Assembly (NCBI GenBank): GCA_003565575.1
Contig: PXBV01000144.1
Location: forward strand, 1 to 20,285
Direction of reading: 5' to 3'
Source of the DNA: Psychroflexus sp.
GTDB taxonomy: Bacteria > Bacteroidota > Bacteroidia > Flavobacteriales > Flavobacteriaceae
DNA: 20,285 nt
Shown here piece after piece: positions 14,371 to 20,285 of the stretch. The notes beneath the pieces are model-generated. The model was not told the origin of the DNA. It made no database searches and was given only the letters and a program-made list of their open reading frames with translations. The first letter of the stretch is position 1. Every line of letters starts with the position of its first letter. Made by a program: the position numbers and the translations under genes.

Positions 14371-14378
14371 CAAAAGTA
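14371..14378 (-). promoter_or_regulatory. Candidate -7 promoter element of the coiled-coil/trmD unit
   Basis: The minus strand reads TACTTTTG, matching TAnnTTTG, 16 nt before the ATG. It follows the GAPDH terminator. No TTG is found at the standard distance. Confidence 0.5.
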
Positions 14379-14414
14379 TTTAAAAGCATTGAATAAGAAT
14401 CGATTTAAAAATAA

Positions 14415-14442
14415 AAAAATCCTTAATTGCTTAAGGATTTTT
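14415..14442 (-). terminator. GAPDH gene terminator
   Basis: A perfect 12-bp stem (14415-14426 with 14431-14442) has a TTGC loop. The A-run at 14413-14419 gives a T-tract on the minus strand. The stem begins 4 nt after the GAPDH stop codon. Confidence 0.9.
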
Positions 14443-14446
14443 GACA

Positions 14447-15895
14447 TTAATAATAAGTGAATCGCCTTACATTAGATATGTATTTAGCCAGCCTTATCAC
14501 TTGATGACTGTAGCCAAACTCATTATCGTACCAAACATAAAGCACTACAGAGGTGGTGTTGTTATCTGAAATTGTAGCATGGCTGTCAAATATTGCTGGC
14601 GCAGAAACACCAACAATGTCTGAGGACACAAGCTCGTTGTCTAAGGAGTATTTAATTTGCTCTACCAATTCACCAGTTAAAGCTGCATTTTTAATGTATG
14701 CATTGAGTTCTTCTCTGTTGGTTTTTGTTTTTAGGTTTAAATTTAAAATAGCTAAAGAACCATTGGGTACTGGAACTCGTATAGCATTGGATGTTAATTT
14801 GCCTTCCAATTGGGGTAAGGCTTTAGAAACAGCTTTTCCAGCTCCAGTTTCTGTTATAACCATATTAAGTGCAGCAGCTCTTCCACGCCTGTATTTGTTA
14901 TGAAAATTATCTACTAGGTTCTGGTCATTAGTATAAGCATGAATAGTTTCTAAATGTCCATGCTCCACTCCAAAATGATCTTCAACAACTTTTAGAATAG
15001 GGGTAATAGCATTGGTGGTGCAGGAAGCTGCAGAAAAGATAGTTTCCTTTTTAATGTCATAGTTTTTATGATTTACACCATGAACAATATTAGGAATACC
15101 TTTGGCCGGAGCAGTGAGCAAAACTTTCTCTACACCTTTGGACTGAAGATGCCGCTCCAGGGCTTCTTTATCCCGAAAAACTCCTGTGTTGTCTATAACC
15201 AAAGCTTTTTTAATACCATAAATAGTATAGTCTATATCTTCTGGCTGTTTAGCAGAAATGACTTGAACGGTGGTATCGTTGATAATCAAAGAAGAGTTTT
15301 TAAAATCAACTTGTACCGTACCATTAAAGTCGGCGTGGATGGAATCGTTTTTCAACAATGAAGCCCTCTTCTCTAAAACGTCTTTTGTAATTTCCCCACG
15401 AGTTACGATAGCTCTAAGTCTCAATTGATTGCCTTTACCTGTTTTAGCCATCAATTCTCTAGCTACAAGTCGCCCAATTCTACCAAACCCATAAAGAACA
15501 ACGTCTTTTGGGGTAATGGATTTAAAATGTTCTGCTTCTTTGAGTTTGTCGGTGATAAAGCTCATAGCATTTTGATGCTTGTTAGCATCTTGCAGGTATT
15601 CAAAAGTTAGTTTACCAATATCTAGTTTGGATGGTGGTAAATTTAGATTTTTTATAGCTTCGGCAACCTCTGTAGAATCAAAAATCGAGATTGGCTTTGC
15701 TACAAACTTCCCAGCATACTCATGAAGTTTTAAAATTTCACCAACGTTTTGGTTGATAAGTGGGTTTCTAAACAGCACCAGTTCTATGGATTTATCGTAC
15801 CAAAGCTGATTAACAATACTGATAAATTTTACTGAAGCCCGACGTCTATCAGCTTGAAAGGATAATTCCTTTTCATACACTTGTGATGGATTCAT
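14447..15895 (-). CDS. Glyceraldehyde-3-phosphate dehydrogenase, long form
   Basis: A 482-residue cytosolic dehydrogenase interconverting glyceraldehyde-3-phosphate and 1,3-bisphosphoglycerate. The GAPDH core begins only at about residue 130: GFGRIG (136-141) starts the Rossmann fold, SAASCTTNAITP holds catalytic C292, and TIHAYTNDQ holds the paired H319. RGRAAALNMVITETGAGKAV and WYDNEFGYSHQV complete the family pattern. The first 130 residues are an extra N-terminal region seen in the long GAPDH form of Bacteroidetes and some gamma-proteobacteria. Where NAD-specific GAPDH has Asp after the second beta strand (AIND), this protein has AIVTR, which points to NADP use; that is inference. It is a single-gene unit with its own -7 element and terminator. 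Confidence 0.95.
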   Translation of the reverse strand: MNPSQVYEKELSFQADRRRASVKFISIVNQLWYDKSIELVLFRNPLINQNVGEILKLHEYAGKFVAKPISIFDSTEVAEAIKNLNLPPSKLDIGKLTFEYLQDANKHQNAMSFITDKLKEAEHFKSITPKDVVLYGFGRIGRLVARELMAKTGKGNQLRLRAIVTRGEITKDVLEKRASLLKNDSIHADFNGTVQVDFKNSSLIINDTTVQVISAKQPEDIDYTIYGIKKALVIDNTGVFRDKEALERHLQSKGVEKVLLTAPAKGIPNIVHGVNHKNYDIKKETIFSAASCTTNAITPILKVVEDHFGVEHGHLETIHAYTNDQNLVDNFHNKYRRGRAAALNMVITETGAGKAVSKALPQLEGKLTSNAIRVPVPNGSLAILNLNLKTKTNREELNAYIKNAALTGELVEQIKYSLDNELVSSDIVGVSAPAIFDSHATISDNNTTSVVLYVWYDNEFGYSHQVIRLAKYISNVRRFTYY

Positions 15896-15921
15896 TATGG
15901 AATTGAATTTTAATTTTTTTG

Positions 15922-15929
15922 CAAAAGTA
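15922..15929 (-). promoter_or_regulatory. Candidate -7 promoter element of the GAPDH gene
   Basis: The minus strand reads TACTTTTG, matching TAnnTTTG, 26 nt before the ATG. A CAA at 15955-15957 gives a TTG with a 25-nt spacer, longer than the usual 19. Confidence 0.5.
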
Positions 15930-16135
15930 GGAAACTAAATCGTTTTCGTAAAAGCAATTTTGATAATTATTTATTTTAGTCAATTGGGTTTAGCTATTTA
16001 CATTTTTGATTATTGAATGCGATAAAAAATTAGAGAATCAGCGGTAAAGATTTTCCAAATCTAAACTCTAAATCAGGCTTATTTCCCTGTAAATATTCAG
16101 GCTTTAACCCAAAATAATATTTTTTGAAAAGCATA

Positions 16136-16165
16136 TTGTAAATCCTTAAATTCAAGATACTTTTG
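16136..16165 (+). promoter_or_regulatory. marC promoter (complete two-box Bacteroidetes promoter)
   Basis: TTG (16136-16138) and TACTTTTG (16158-16165) are separated by exactly 19 nt, matching the TTG-N19-TAnnTTTG consensus. The -7 element ends 21 nt before the marC ATG. Confidence 0.72.
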
Positions 16166-16186
16166 TATGATTATTAATTTAAAAAA

Positions 16187-16825
16187 ATGACAGAAATAAT
16201 TGCTTTTGGAATTTTATCATTCACCACATTCTTTACAATTATCAACCCACTAGGAGTCATGCCTATTTTTATGACCATGACCTCTGAGTTGGATGCAGCC
16301 AGTCGAAAATCTACAGCCAAAAAAGCGATTTTGGCTTCATTTGTTACAATTATCATTTTTGCATTTACAGGTCAAGTTTTATTCAAGTTTTTTGGAATTT
16401 CTGTCAACAGTTTTAGAGTAGTAGGAGGAGTCATTTTCTTCTTGATGGGTATGGATATGCTCCAAGCGCGATTAGGCAAAGTGAAAGTACAGGAAGCAGA
16501 AATCAAAACTTACGTGAATGATATTTCTATCACTCCGTTAGCCATTCCCATGATTTGTGGGCCTGGAGCCATCACCAATGCTATTGTTTTGATGGAAGAT
16601 GCGGCTACATTTGAACTTAAACTCATTTTAATTGGGGCCATTGTTTTGGTAATGAGCATTACTTTAAGCATTTTGCTAAGCGCTGGAAAAATCATCAAAT
16701 TATTAGGGCAAACTGGTAATAATGTAATGATGCGGCTTATGGGTTTAATTATTATGGTTATTGCTATTGAGTTTTTTCTATCAGGTTTTAAGCCTATTTT
16801 TCAAGATATCATTTCTGGTCAATAA
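16187..16825 (+). CDS. MarC family integral membrane protein
   Basis: A 212-residue inner-membrane protein with six probable membrane helices arranged as two similar halves. Family marks are FFTIINPLGVMPIF in the first helix, GGVIFFLMGMDMLQAR after the third, and the second-half repeat ISITPLAIPMICGPGAIT with its Pro-rich re-entrant motif. Despite the historical name, MarC has no proven role in multiple antibiotic resistance and its substrate is unknown; the YchE/YhgN relatives are described as possible transporters. It is a single-gene unit behind a well-formed promoter. No hairpin terminator was found after it, only a 10-bp palindrome CCATTAATGG (16848-16857). Confidence 0.92.
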   Translation: MTEIIAFGILSFTTFFTIINPLGVMPIFMTMTSELDAASRKSTAKKAILASFVTIIIFAFTGQVLFKFFGISVNSFRVVGGVIFFLMGMDMLQARLGKVKVQEAEIKTYVNDISITPLAIPMICGPGAITNAIVLMEDAATFELKLILIGAIVLVMSITLSILLSAGKIIKLLGQTGNNVMMRLMGLIIMVIAIEFFLSGFKPIFQDIISGQ

Positions 16826-16947
16826 GCTCTCAGTATTATATATTAAACCATTAATGGGCAATACTTAAGAAGAATCTAGCTATTTTTTATTTCTGCTGAA
16901 TTTGAGGCAGACTGCTAGGATTTGAGTAGCTACAAATCAACATCGCG

Positions 16948-17649
16948 TTAATATGCAATTTTGATGCGTATGCCCAGCGCATCGGTGTGATTTTTATCTT
17001 CTAGGCAATGCATTGGGTTGGTAGAGGTGTTCAGGTTGCACACGCATAACACCATAGCATCCAAAATATCATCGGGTTTTACTTTTGATTTTGGAAAGGA
17101 TTTGGTGATATTTTTGTAAACCGATTCAAGCTGGGGATGTTGGTGGGTAAGCAATAGAAAACGCTCTTCAAACCCATCTTTGGTAGACTTTTTAGTCTGG
17201 ATTACTTCTGAATTATTCAGGTGTTTAAAACATATTTCTGGGTGACTTTCATAAAGTTCTAAATCATTAGATTTTATCGTCATGAATTGGTCTACTTCCT
17301 TAATTTTTTTTGAAATATTGTAACTTTGAATGGAGATGCTTTTGCCTAGAATGGTTTTGTTTATAGTTCTGGCTTTATCATAATCTGAAGCATAAATGGC
17401 TTCTCGGCAAGCAGGTGAAAAAATGGTAGAAGACCTACTTTTTAGTGTTTGACGCATTGTTTTCTCAATGGTTCTGGTAAAGCTTTGAGAAGACAAGCCA
17501 ACAGGAATATCGATGTAGATTCTATCCATATTGGGATGTAGTTTAACTAGGTCCCTGATAGAGGACACTACTTCAAACGAAAACCCACCTTTATCATGTA
17601 AGACCACAACCCAACCAGAGGGACAAGAATCCATTCCTGCTAATTTCAT
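16948..17649 (-). CDS. DUF429 protein, predicted RNase H-like nuclease
   Basis: A 233-residue protein of the DUF429 family, predicted to have an RNase H-like fold but with no proven activity. Conserved parts are GMDSCPSGWVV (5-15, with D7 on the first strand), IYIDIPVGL (44-52, D47), FSPACR (77-82), SIQSYNISKKIKEVD (106-120), YESHPEICF (133-141, E134) and KPDDILDAMVL (191-201). The spaced acidic residues D7, D47, E134 and D194/D197 fit a two-metal nuclease site; that is inference. I chose the ATG at 17649 over an in-frame TTG at 17679 because relatives begin right before the G-x-D motif. The gene stands alone between marC and lpdA with no clear promoter or terminator. Confidence 0.85.
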   Translation of the reverse strand: MKLAGMDSCPSGWVVVLHDKGGFSFEVVSSIRDLVKLHPNMDRIYIDIPVGLSSQSFTRTIEKTMRQTLKSRSSTIFSPACREAIYASDYDKARTINKTILGKSISIQSYNISKKIKEVDQFMTIKSNDLELYESHPEICFKHLNNSEVIQTKKSTKDGFEERFLLLTHQHPQLESVYKNITKSFPKSKVKPDDILDAMVLCVCNLNTSTNPMHCLEDKNHTDALGIRIKIAY

Positions 17650-17698
17650 AGCGAAAGTGTATTTATTATTTGCATTCAAGTTGATTTTTTTTTAAAAC

Positions 17699-17837
17699 GT
17701 TCACGAAAACTTCTACTAATTGGAATAGTTAAGGCTTGAACTAAATTATTCAATAGCATCTGCCTACACAGACGAAGTTTTTGGTTAACTCCAAGGTTTC
17801 TAGTTGAAGCCTTGTTGAACATGCATAAAACGTGAAC
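17699..17837. repeat. Nested inverted repeats between lpdA and the DUF429 gene
   Basis: An outer pair GTTCACG (17700-17706) and CGTGAAC (17831-17837) matches perfectly. An inner pair AAGGCTTGAAC (17731-17741) and GTTGAAGCCTT (17803-17813) matches at 10 of 11 positions. Together they could fold the segment into a long imperfect stem. No ORF, IS end or known RNA was recognised here. Confidence 0.4.
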
Positions 17838-17854
17838 AAATTCAACCTAAAAAA

Positions 17855-17882
17855 AAGCCAGCTTGAAATTTCTAACTGGCTT
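17855..17882 (-). terminator. lpdA transcription terminator
   Basis: A 7-bp stem AAGCCAG (17855-17861) with CTGGCTT (17876-17882) is flanked by a long A-run (about 17849-17856), which reads as a T-tract on the minus strand. It lies 16 nt after the lpdA stop. Confidence 0.78.
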
Positions 17883-17898
17883 ATCGTTTTTTTTAAAC

Positions 17899-19305
17899 TT
17901 ATATATGCAATGCTCGATCACCAGTTGCGGCAAGGGCAGCTTCTTTCACTGCTTCGGCATAAGTAGGGTGAGCGTGGCTCATTCTTGCAATGTCTTCTGC
18001 ACTAGCGCGGAATTCCATGGCAGTAACGGCTTCAGCGATAAGGTCGGCAACTCGTGCGCCAACCATGTGTACGCCTAGCACTTCGTCGGTTTTTTTATCT
18101 GAAAATATTTTCACAAATCCGTCAATATCACCGCTTGCTCTAGATCTACCCAAGGCACGCATAGGAAATTTACCTGTGTTAAATTCGATATTTTCTTCTT
18201 TTAGCTGGTCTTCATTTTTTCCAACAGAAGCCACTTCTGGCCAAGTATAGACTACGTTTGGTATCAAATTATAATCGATGTGCGGTTTTTGTCCTGCAAT
18301 CACTTCGGCAACAAACGTGCCTTCTTCTTCTGCTTTGTGAGCTAGCATTGCGCCATCGATCACGTCTCCAATGGCGTAAATATGTTCTGTAGAGGTTTGA
18401 AGTTTATTATTGACTTTGATTTTGCCATTATCTTTTAGCTCGACACCAGCTTTATCAGCATCTAAGCCATCTGTATATGGGCGTCTCCCCACAGATACTA
18501 GGCAATAATCGCCTTTAAACTCTACTTCTTTACCATTTTTATCATCAGCTTTTACAATGACTTCATCGCCTTTGCGCTCAACAGATTTTACCTGATGAGA
18601 CAGCATGAATTTTGTTTTTTGTTTTTTCATGGCTTTCATCAATTCCTTGCTTTGGTCTTTGTCCATGCCAGGTATGATGCGGTCCATGTATTCTATAACG
18701 GTCACTTCGGCACCCAATCTTTTATAAACTTGGCCTAACTCAAGGCCTATGACACCACCGCCTATCATGATGAGCTGTTTTGGGATTTCTTTGAGAGAAA
18801 GCGCTTCGGTAGAAGTAATTATACGCTCTTTATCAATCTCTATAAAAGGGAGAGAAGAGGGCTTGCTTCCTGTGGCAATAATGGTGTTTTTAGCTTCAAT
18901 TTCGGTTTCTTTTCCGTCGTTATCAGTTATGATAATATGGGTTTTGTCTTTAAACGAACCAACACCTTGATAAGAGTCGATGTTGTTTTTATCCATGAGG
19001 AAGTCAATTCCTTTCGTGGTTTGCTCAACCACGCTAGATTTTCGCTTCATCATGTTTTCTAGATTTACTTTTACTTCACCAGAAATATCGATGCCGTGTT
19101 CTTCAAAGTGCTTGATGGCATCTTCATAATGGTGAGAAGAGTCAAGCAAAGCTTTGGAAGGAATGCAGCCTACATTTAGGCAGGTACCTCCTTTGGTAGC
19201 ATATTTTTCTATAATTGCGGTTTTCATTCCTAGCTGTGCACAGCGGATAGCTGCAACGTATCCACCAGGACCAGAGCCTATCACGGCTACATCGTATGTA
19301 TTCAT
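17899..19305 (-). CDS. lpdA: Dihydrolipoyl dehydrogenase
   Basis: A 468-residue FAD flavoprotein, the E3 subunit that reoxidises lipoamide in pyruvate, 2-oxoglutarate and branched-chain dehydrogenase complexes and the glycine cleavage system. The FAD site GSGPGGY is at 10-16. The redox disulfide C42/C47 is in GGTCLNVGCIPSKAL, and an NAD-binding GGGVIGLE segment lies in the middle. The second FAD contact is YAIGDVIDGAMLAHKAEEEG, and the C-terminal catalytic pair H446/E451 is in HAHPTYAEA. Length and motifs are complete. It is a single-gene unit with a two-box promoter and a terminator. No acyltransferase or decarboxylase subunits are in the window. Confidence 0.97.
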   Translation of the reverse strand: MNTYDVAVIGSGPGGYVAAIRCAQLGMKTAIIEKYATKGGTCLNVGCIPSKALLDSSHHYEDAIKHFEEHGIDISGEVKVNLENMMKRKSSVVEQTTKGIDFLMDKNNIDSYQGVGSFKDKTHIIITDNDGKETEIEAKNTIIATGSKPSSLPFIEIDKERIITSTEALSLKEIPKQLIMIGGGVIGLELGQVYKRLGAEVTVIEYMDRIIPGMDKDQSKELMKAMKKQKTKFMLSHQVKSVERKGDEVIVKADDKNGKEVEFKGDYCLVSVGRRPYTDGLDADKAGVELKDNGKIKVNNKLQTSTEHIYAIGDVIDGAMLAHKAEEEGTFVAEVIAGQKPHIDYNLIPNVVYTWPEVASVGKNEDQLKEENIEFNTGKFPMRALGRSRASGDIDGFVKIFSDKKTDEVLGVHMVGARVADLIAEAVTAMEFRASAEDIARMSHAHPTYAEAVKEAALAATGDRALHI

Positions 19306-19331
19306 AAAGCGAATTTTAATTAAAGTAAATA

Positions 19332-19361
19332 CAAATTTACACCTTCTTGAATAAAAGCCAA
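19332..19361 (-). promoter_or_regulatory. lpdA promoter (complete two-box Bacteroidetes promoter)
   Basis: On the minus strand TTG (19361-19359) is followed by exactly 19 nt and TAAATTTG (19339-19332). The -7 element ends 26 nt before the ATG. Confidence 0.75.
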
Positions 19362-19509
19362 TTGAAACGCTTCAAATCCTTGTTAAATTCTCTAAGATTT
19401 ATCAAGTATTAATTTAGTGCGTTTTAGAGGTTTTAATACATTTACTCAGATTTAAGTTTTGGCTCTTAATATGGAGTTGATGTAGTAGTTATTTGATAAA
19501 ACTCTAGCT

Positions 19510-19517
19510 TAATTTTG
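19510..19517 (+). promoter_or_regulatory. Candidate -7 promoter element of nhaC
   Basis: TAATTTTG matches TAnnTTTG and lies 50 nt before the nhaC ATG. A TTTG at 19492-19495 stands only 14 nt upstream, so the -33 box is uncertain. Confidence 0.42.
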
Positions 19518-19525
19518 TGAAATAG

Positions 19526-19561
19526 GTTTCAAAATTGTAACATTACAATCTGTTTCAAAAT
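19526..19561. promoter_or_regulatory. Palindrome flanked by direct repeats before nhaC, possible operator
   Basis: ATTGTAA (19534-19540) and TTACAAT (19543-19549) form a perfect 7-bp inverted repeat around CA. GTTTCAAAAT is repeated on both sides (19526-19535 and 19552-19561). It lies between the candidate -7 element and the start codon, where a regulator or an RNA structure could act. Confidence 0.42.
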
Positions 19562-19567
19562 CAAATC

Positions 19568-20285
19568 ATGAGTGATTCCATAAATGCATCAGGAAAAGAA
19601 TCTAGAAAACATAAGATAAAACTAAACCTTTGGCAGGCCCTATTGCCTGTGGTTTTGCTTGTAGGCATGCTTGCGTATAATGTATTTGTTTATGGAGATG
19701 ATTCTTTGGATGGTTCTAACCAATTTATATTATTGCTCGGAGCAGCAGTTGCAGCCATAGTAGGAGTTTCTAAAGGTGCAAAGTTTCAAAATATGATCGA
19801 AGATGTGGCTAGAAATTTAAAATCTACAACAGAACCTGTTTTAATTTTATTGATGGTGGGTGCATTGGCTGGAACTTGGCTTCTTAGTGGTATTATTCCG
19901 ACCATGATTTATTATGGCTTACAGATTTTGAACCCTACCATTTTCTTGGCTGCTTGTGTTGTGATTTGCGCTATCATATCTGTTGCTACGGGCAGTAGCT
20001 GGACTACTTCCGCAACAGTGGGTATTGCCTTAATAGGTATAGCAGATGCATTGGGAGTTTCTGTGGGTATGACCGCTGGAGCTGTGCTTTCTGGTGGGTA
20101 TTTTGGGGATAAGCTGTCTCCAATGAGTGACACTACCAATCTTGCTCCCGCCATGGCAGGGACAGACTTATTTACACATATAAGGTATATGACAATCACA
20201 ACTGTACCAACTATTGTGATAACGCTAGTTGTTTTTGTCATCATCGGTTTGAATTTGGATACCGCTGGGCAGACAAATCCAACAG
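19568..20285 (+). CDS. nhaC: Na+/H+ antiporter NhaC family, 5' part only
   Basis: An open frame of 239 codons runs from the ATG at 19568 to the window edge without a stop, so the gene is cut. After a polar N-terminus (1-20) membrane helices follow at about 21-41, 52-68, 89-107, 108-125, 126-142 and 211-230. The NhaC signature GGYFGDKLSPMSDTTNLAP (176-194) and the preceding TGSSWTTSATVGIAL (141-155) are clear. Such proteins exchange external H+ for cytosolic Na+ across the inner membrane and support pH and salt homeostasis, fitting a marine or salt-exposed lifestyle. Full-length members are about 480-500 residues, so about half is missing. It is divergent from lpdA. Confidence 0.92.
   Translation, partial: MSDSINASGKESRKHKIKLNLWQALLPVVLLVGMLAYNVFVYGDDSLDGSNQFILLLGAAVAAIVGVSKGAKFQNMIEDVARNLKSTTEPVLILLMVGALAGTWLLSGIIPTMIYYGLQILNPTIFLAACVVICAIISVATGSSWTTSATVGIALIGIADALGVSVGMTAGAVLSGGYFGDKLSPMSDTTNLAPAMAGTDLFTHIRYMTITTVPTIVITLVVFVIIGLNLDTAGQTNPT

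Larger units (their letters stand above)
15896..16186. other. Divergent intergenic region between the GAPDH and marC genes
   Basis: This 291-nt gap holds the promoters of both flanking genes and no ORF of note. TCAGGCTT is repeated at about 16073-16080 and 16097-16104. No terminator or structured RNA was recognised. Confidence 0.5.

Noticed and set aside
16832..16865. Terminator for marC
   Set aside because: AGTATT/AATACT arms are short, A/T-only in part, and there is no T-tract directly after them.
17650..17679. Upstream TTG start for the DUF429 gene
   Set aside because: Relatives start just before the G-x-D motif, which the ATG at 17649 provides.
17699..17837. Integron attC site or small mobile element
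   Set aside because: The inverted repeats lack the RYYYAAC/GTTRRRY core sites, there is no target duplication and no transposase or integrase nearby.
19912..20244. 110-codon minus-strand frame near the right edge
   Set aside because: It is the reverse of the nhaC membrane helices. The plus-strand frame from 19568 carries the NhaC signature and is the real gene.
1..20285. CRISPR array, prophage, insertion sequence, tRNA or rRNA
   Set aside because: No regularly spaced repeats, no phage or transposase proteins and no tRNA-like cloverleaf or rRNA segment were recognised on either strand by eye. A tRNAscan and Rfam search would be decisive.

Overview
The window looks like a chromosomal segment of a member of the Bacteroidetes, most likely family Flavobacteriaceae. 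It is AT-rich. The start codons lack Shine-Dalgarno sequences and follow A/T-rich leaders. Many genes are preceded by the Bacteroidetes-type -7 element TAnnTTTG, in three cases with a TTG exactly 19 nt upstream. Several proteins are family versions typical of this group: the roughly 480-residue GAPDH, monomeric isocitrate dehydrogenase, RecQ with a C-terminal HTH domain, and a NamZ-like DUF1343 lipoprotein. The genus cannot be fixed from the sequence alone.

Layout, left to right: recQ (minus) stands head-to-head with a plus-strand pair encoding an Rrf2-family regulator and a PH/SHOCT membrane protein. A separate SLC13-type transporter with TrkA-C domains follows. It converges on a minus-strand run of three small membrane proteins (CD225/dispanin, DUF2752, DoxX-like), with overlapping stop codons. 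Next comes a NamZ/DUF1343 lipoprotein (minus), 8 nt head-to-head with a LolC/E-like ABC permease (plus), then a cystathionine-beta-synthase-like PLP enzyme (plus). A bidirectional terminator separates that enzyme from a minus-strand housekeeping block: icd (monomeric NADP-IDH), rplS, trmD, a coiled-coil membrane protein and the long-form GAPDH. marC (plus), a DUF429 protein (minus), lpdA (minus) and the 5' part of nhaC (plus, cut by the window edge) finish the segment.

Functionally this is mostly core material: central carbon metabolism (GAPDH, IDH, dihydrolipoyl dehydrogenase), translation (L19, TrmD), DNA repair (RecQ), envelope work (NamZ, LolC/E-like permease, MarC, PH-domain protein) and ion or anion transport (SLC13, NhaC). 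An Rrf2 regulator with four cysteines, an SLC13 transporter that may carry sulfate, and a CBS-like enzyme hint at sulfur or cysteine metabolism, but they are not one operon and the link is inference.

I found no CRISPR array, insertion sequence, prophage, toxin-antitoxin pair, tRNA or rRNA, and nothing that I would call a new defence or biosynthetic system. The most interesting signals are regulatory: a hairpin leader in front of rplS that begins at the predicted transcription start; a start-codon and promoter arrangement in which the permease promoter candidate lies inside the opposing gene's signal-peptide codons; a palindrome with flanking direct repeats before nhaC; and nested inverted repeats between lpdA and the DUF429 gene.
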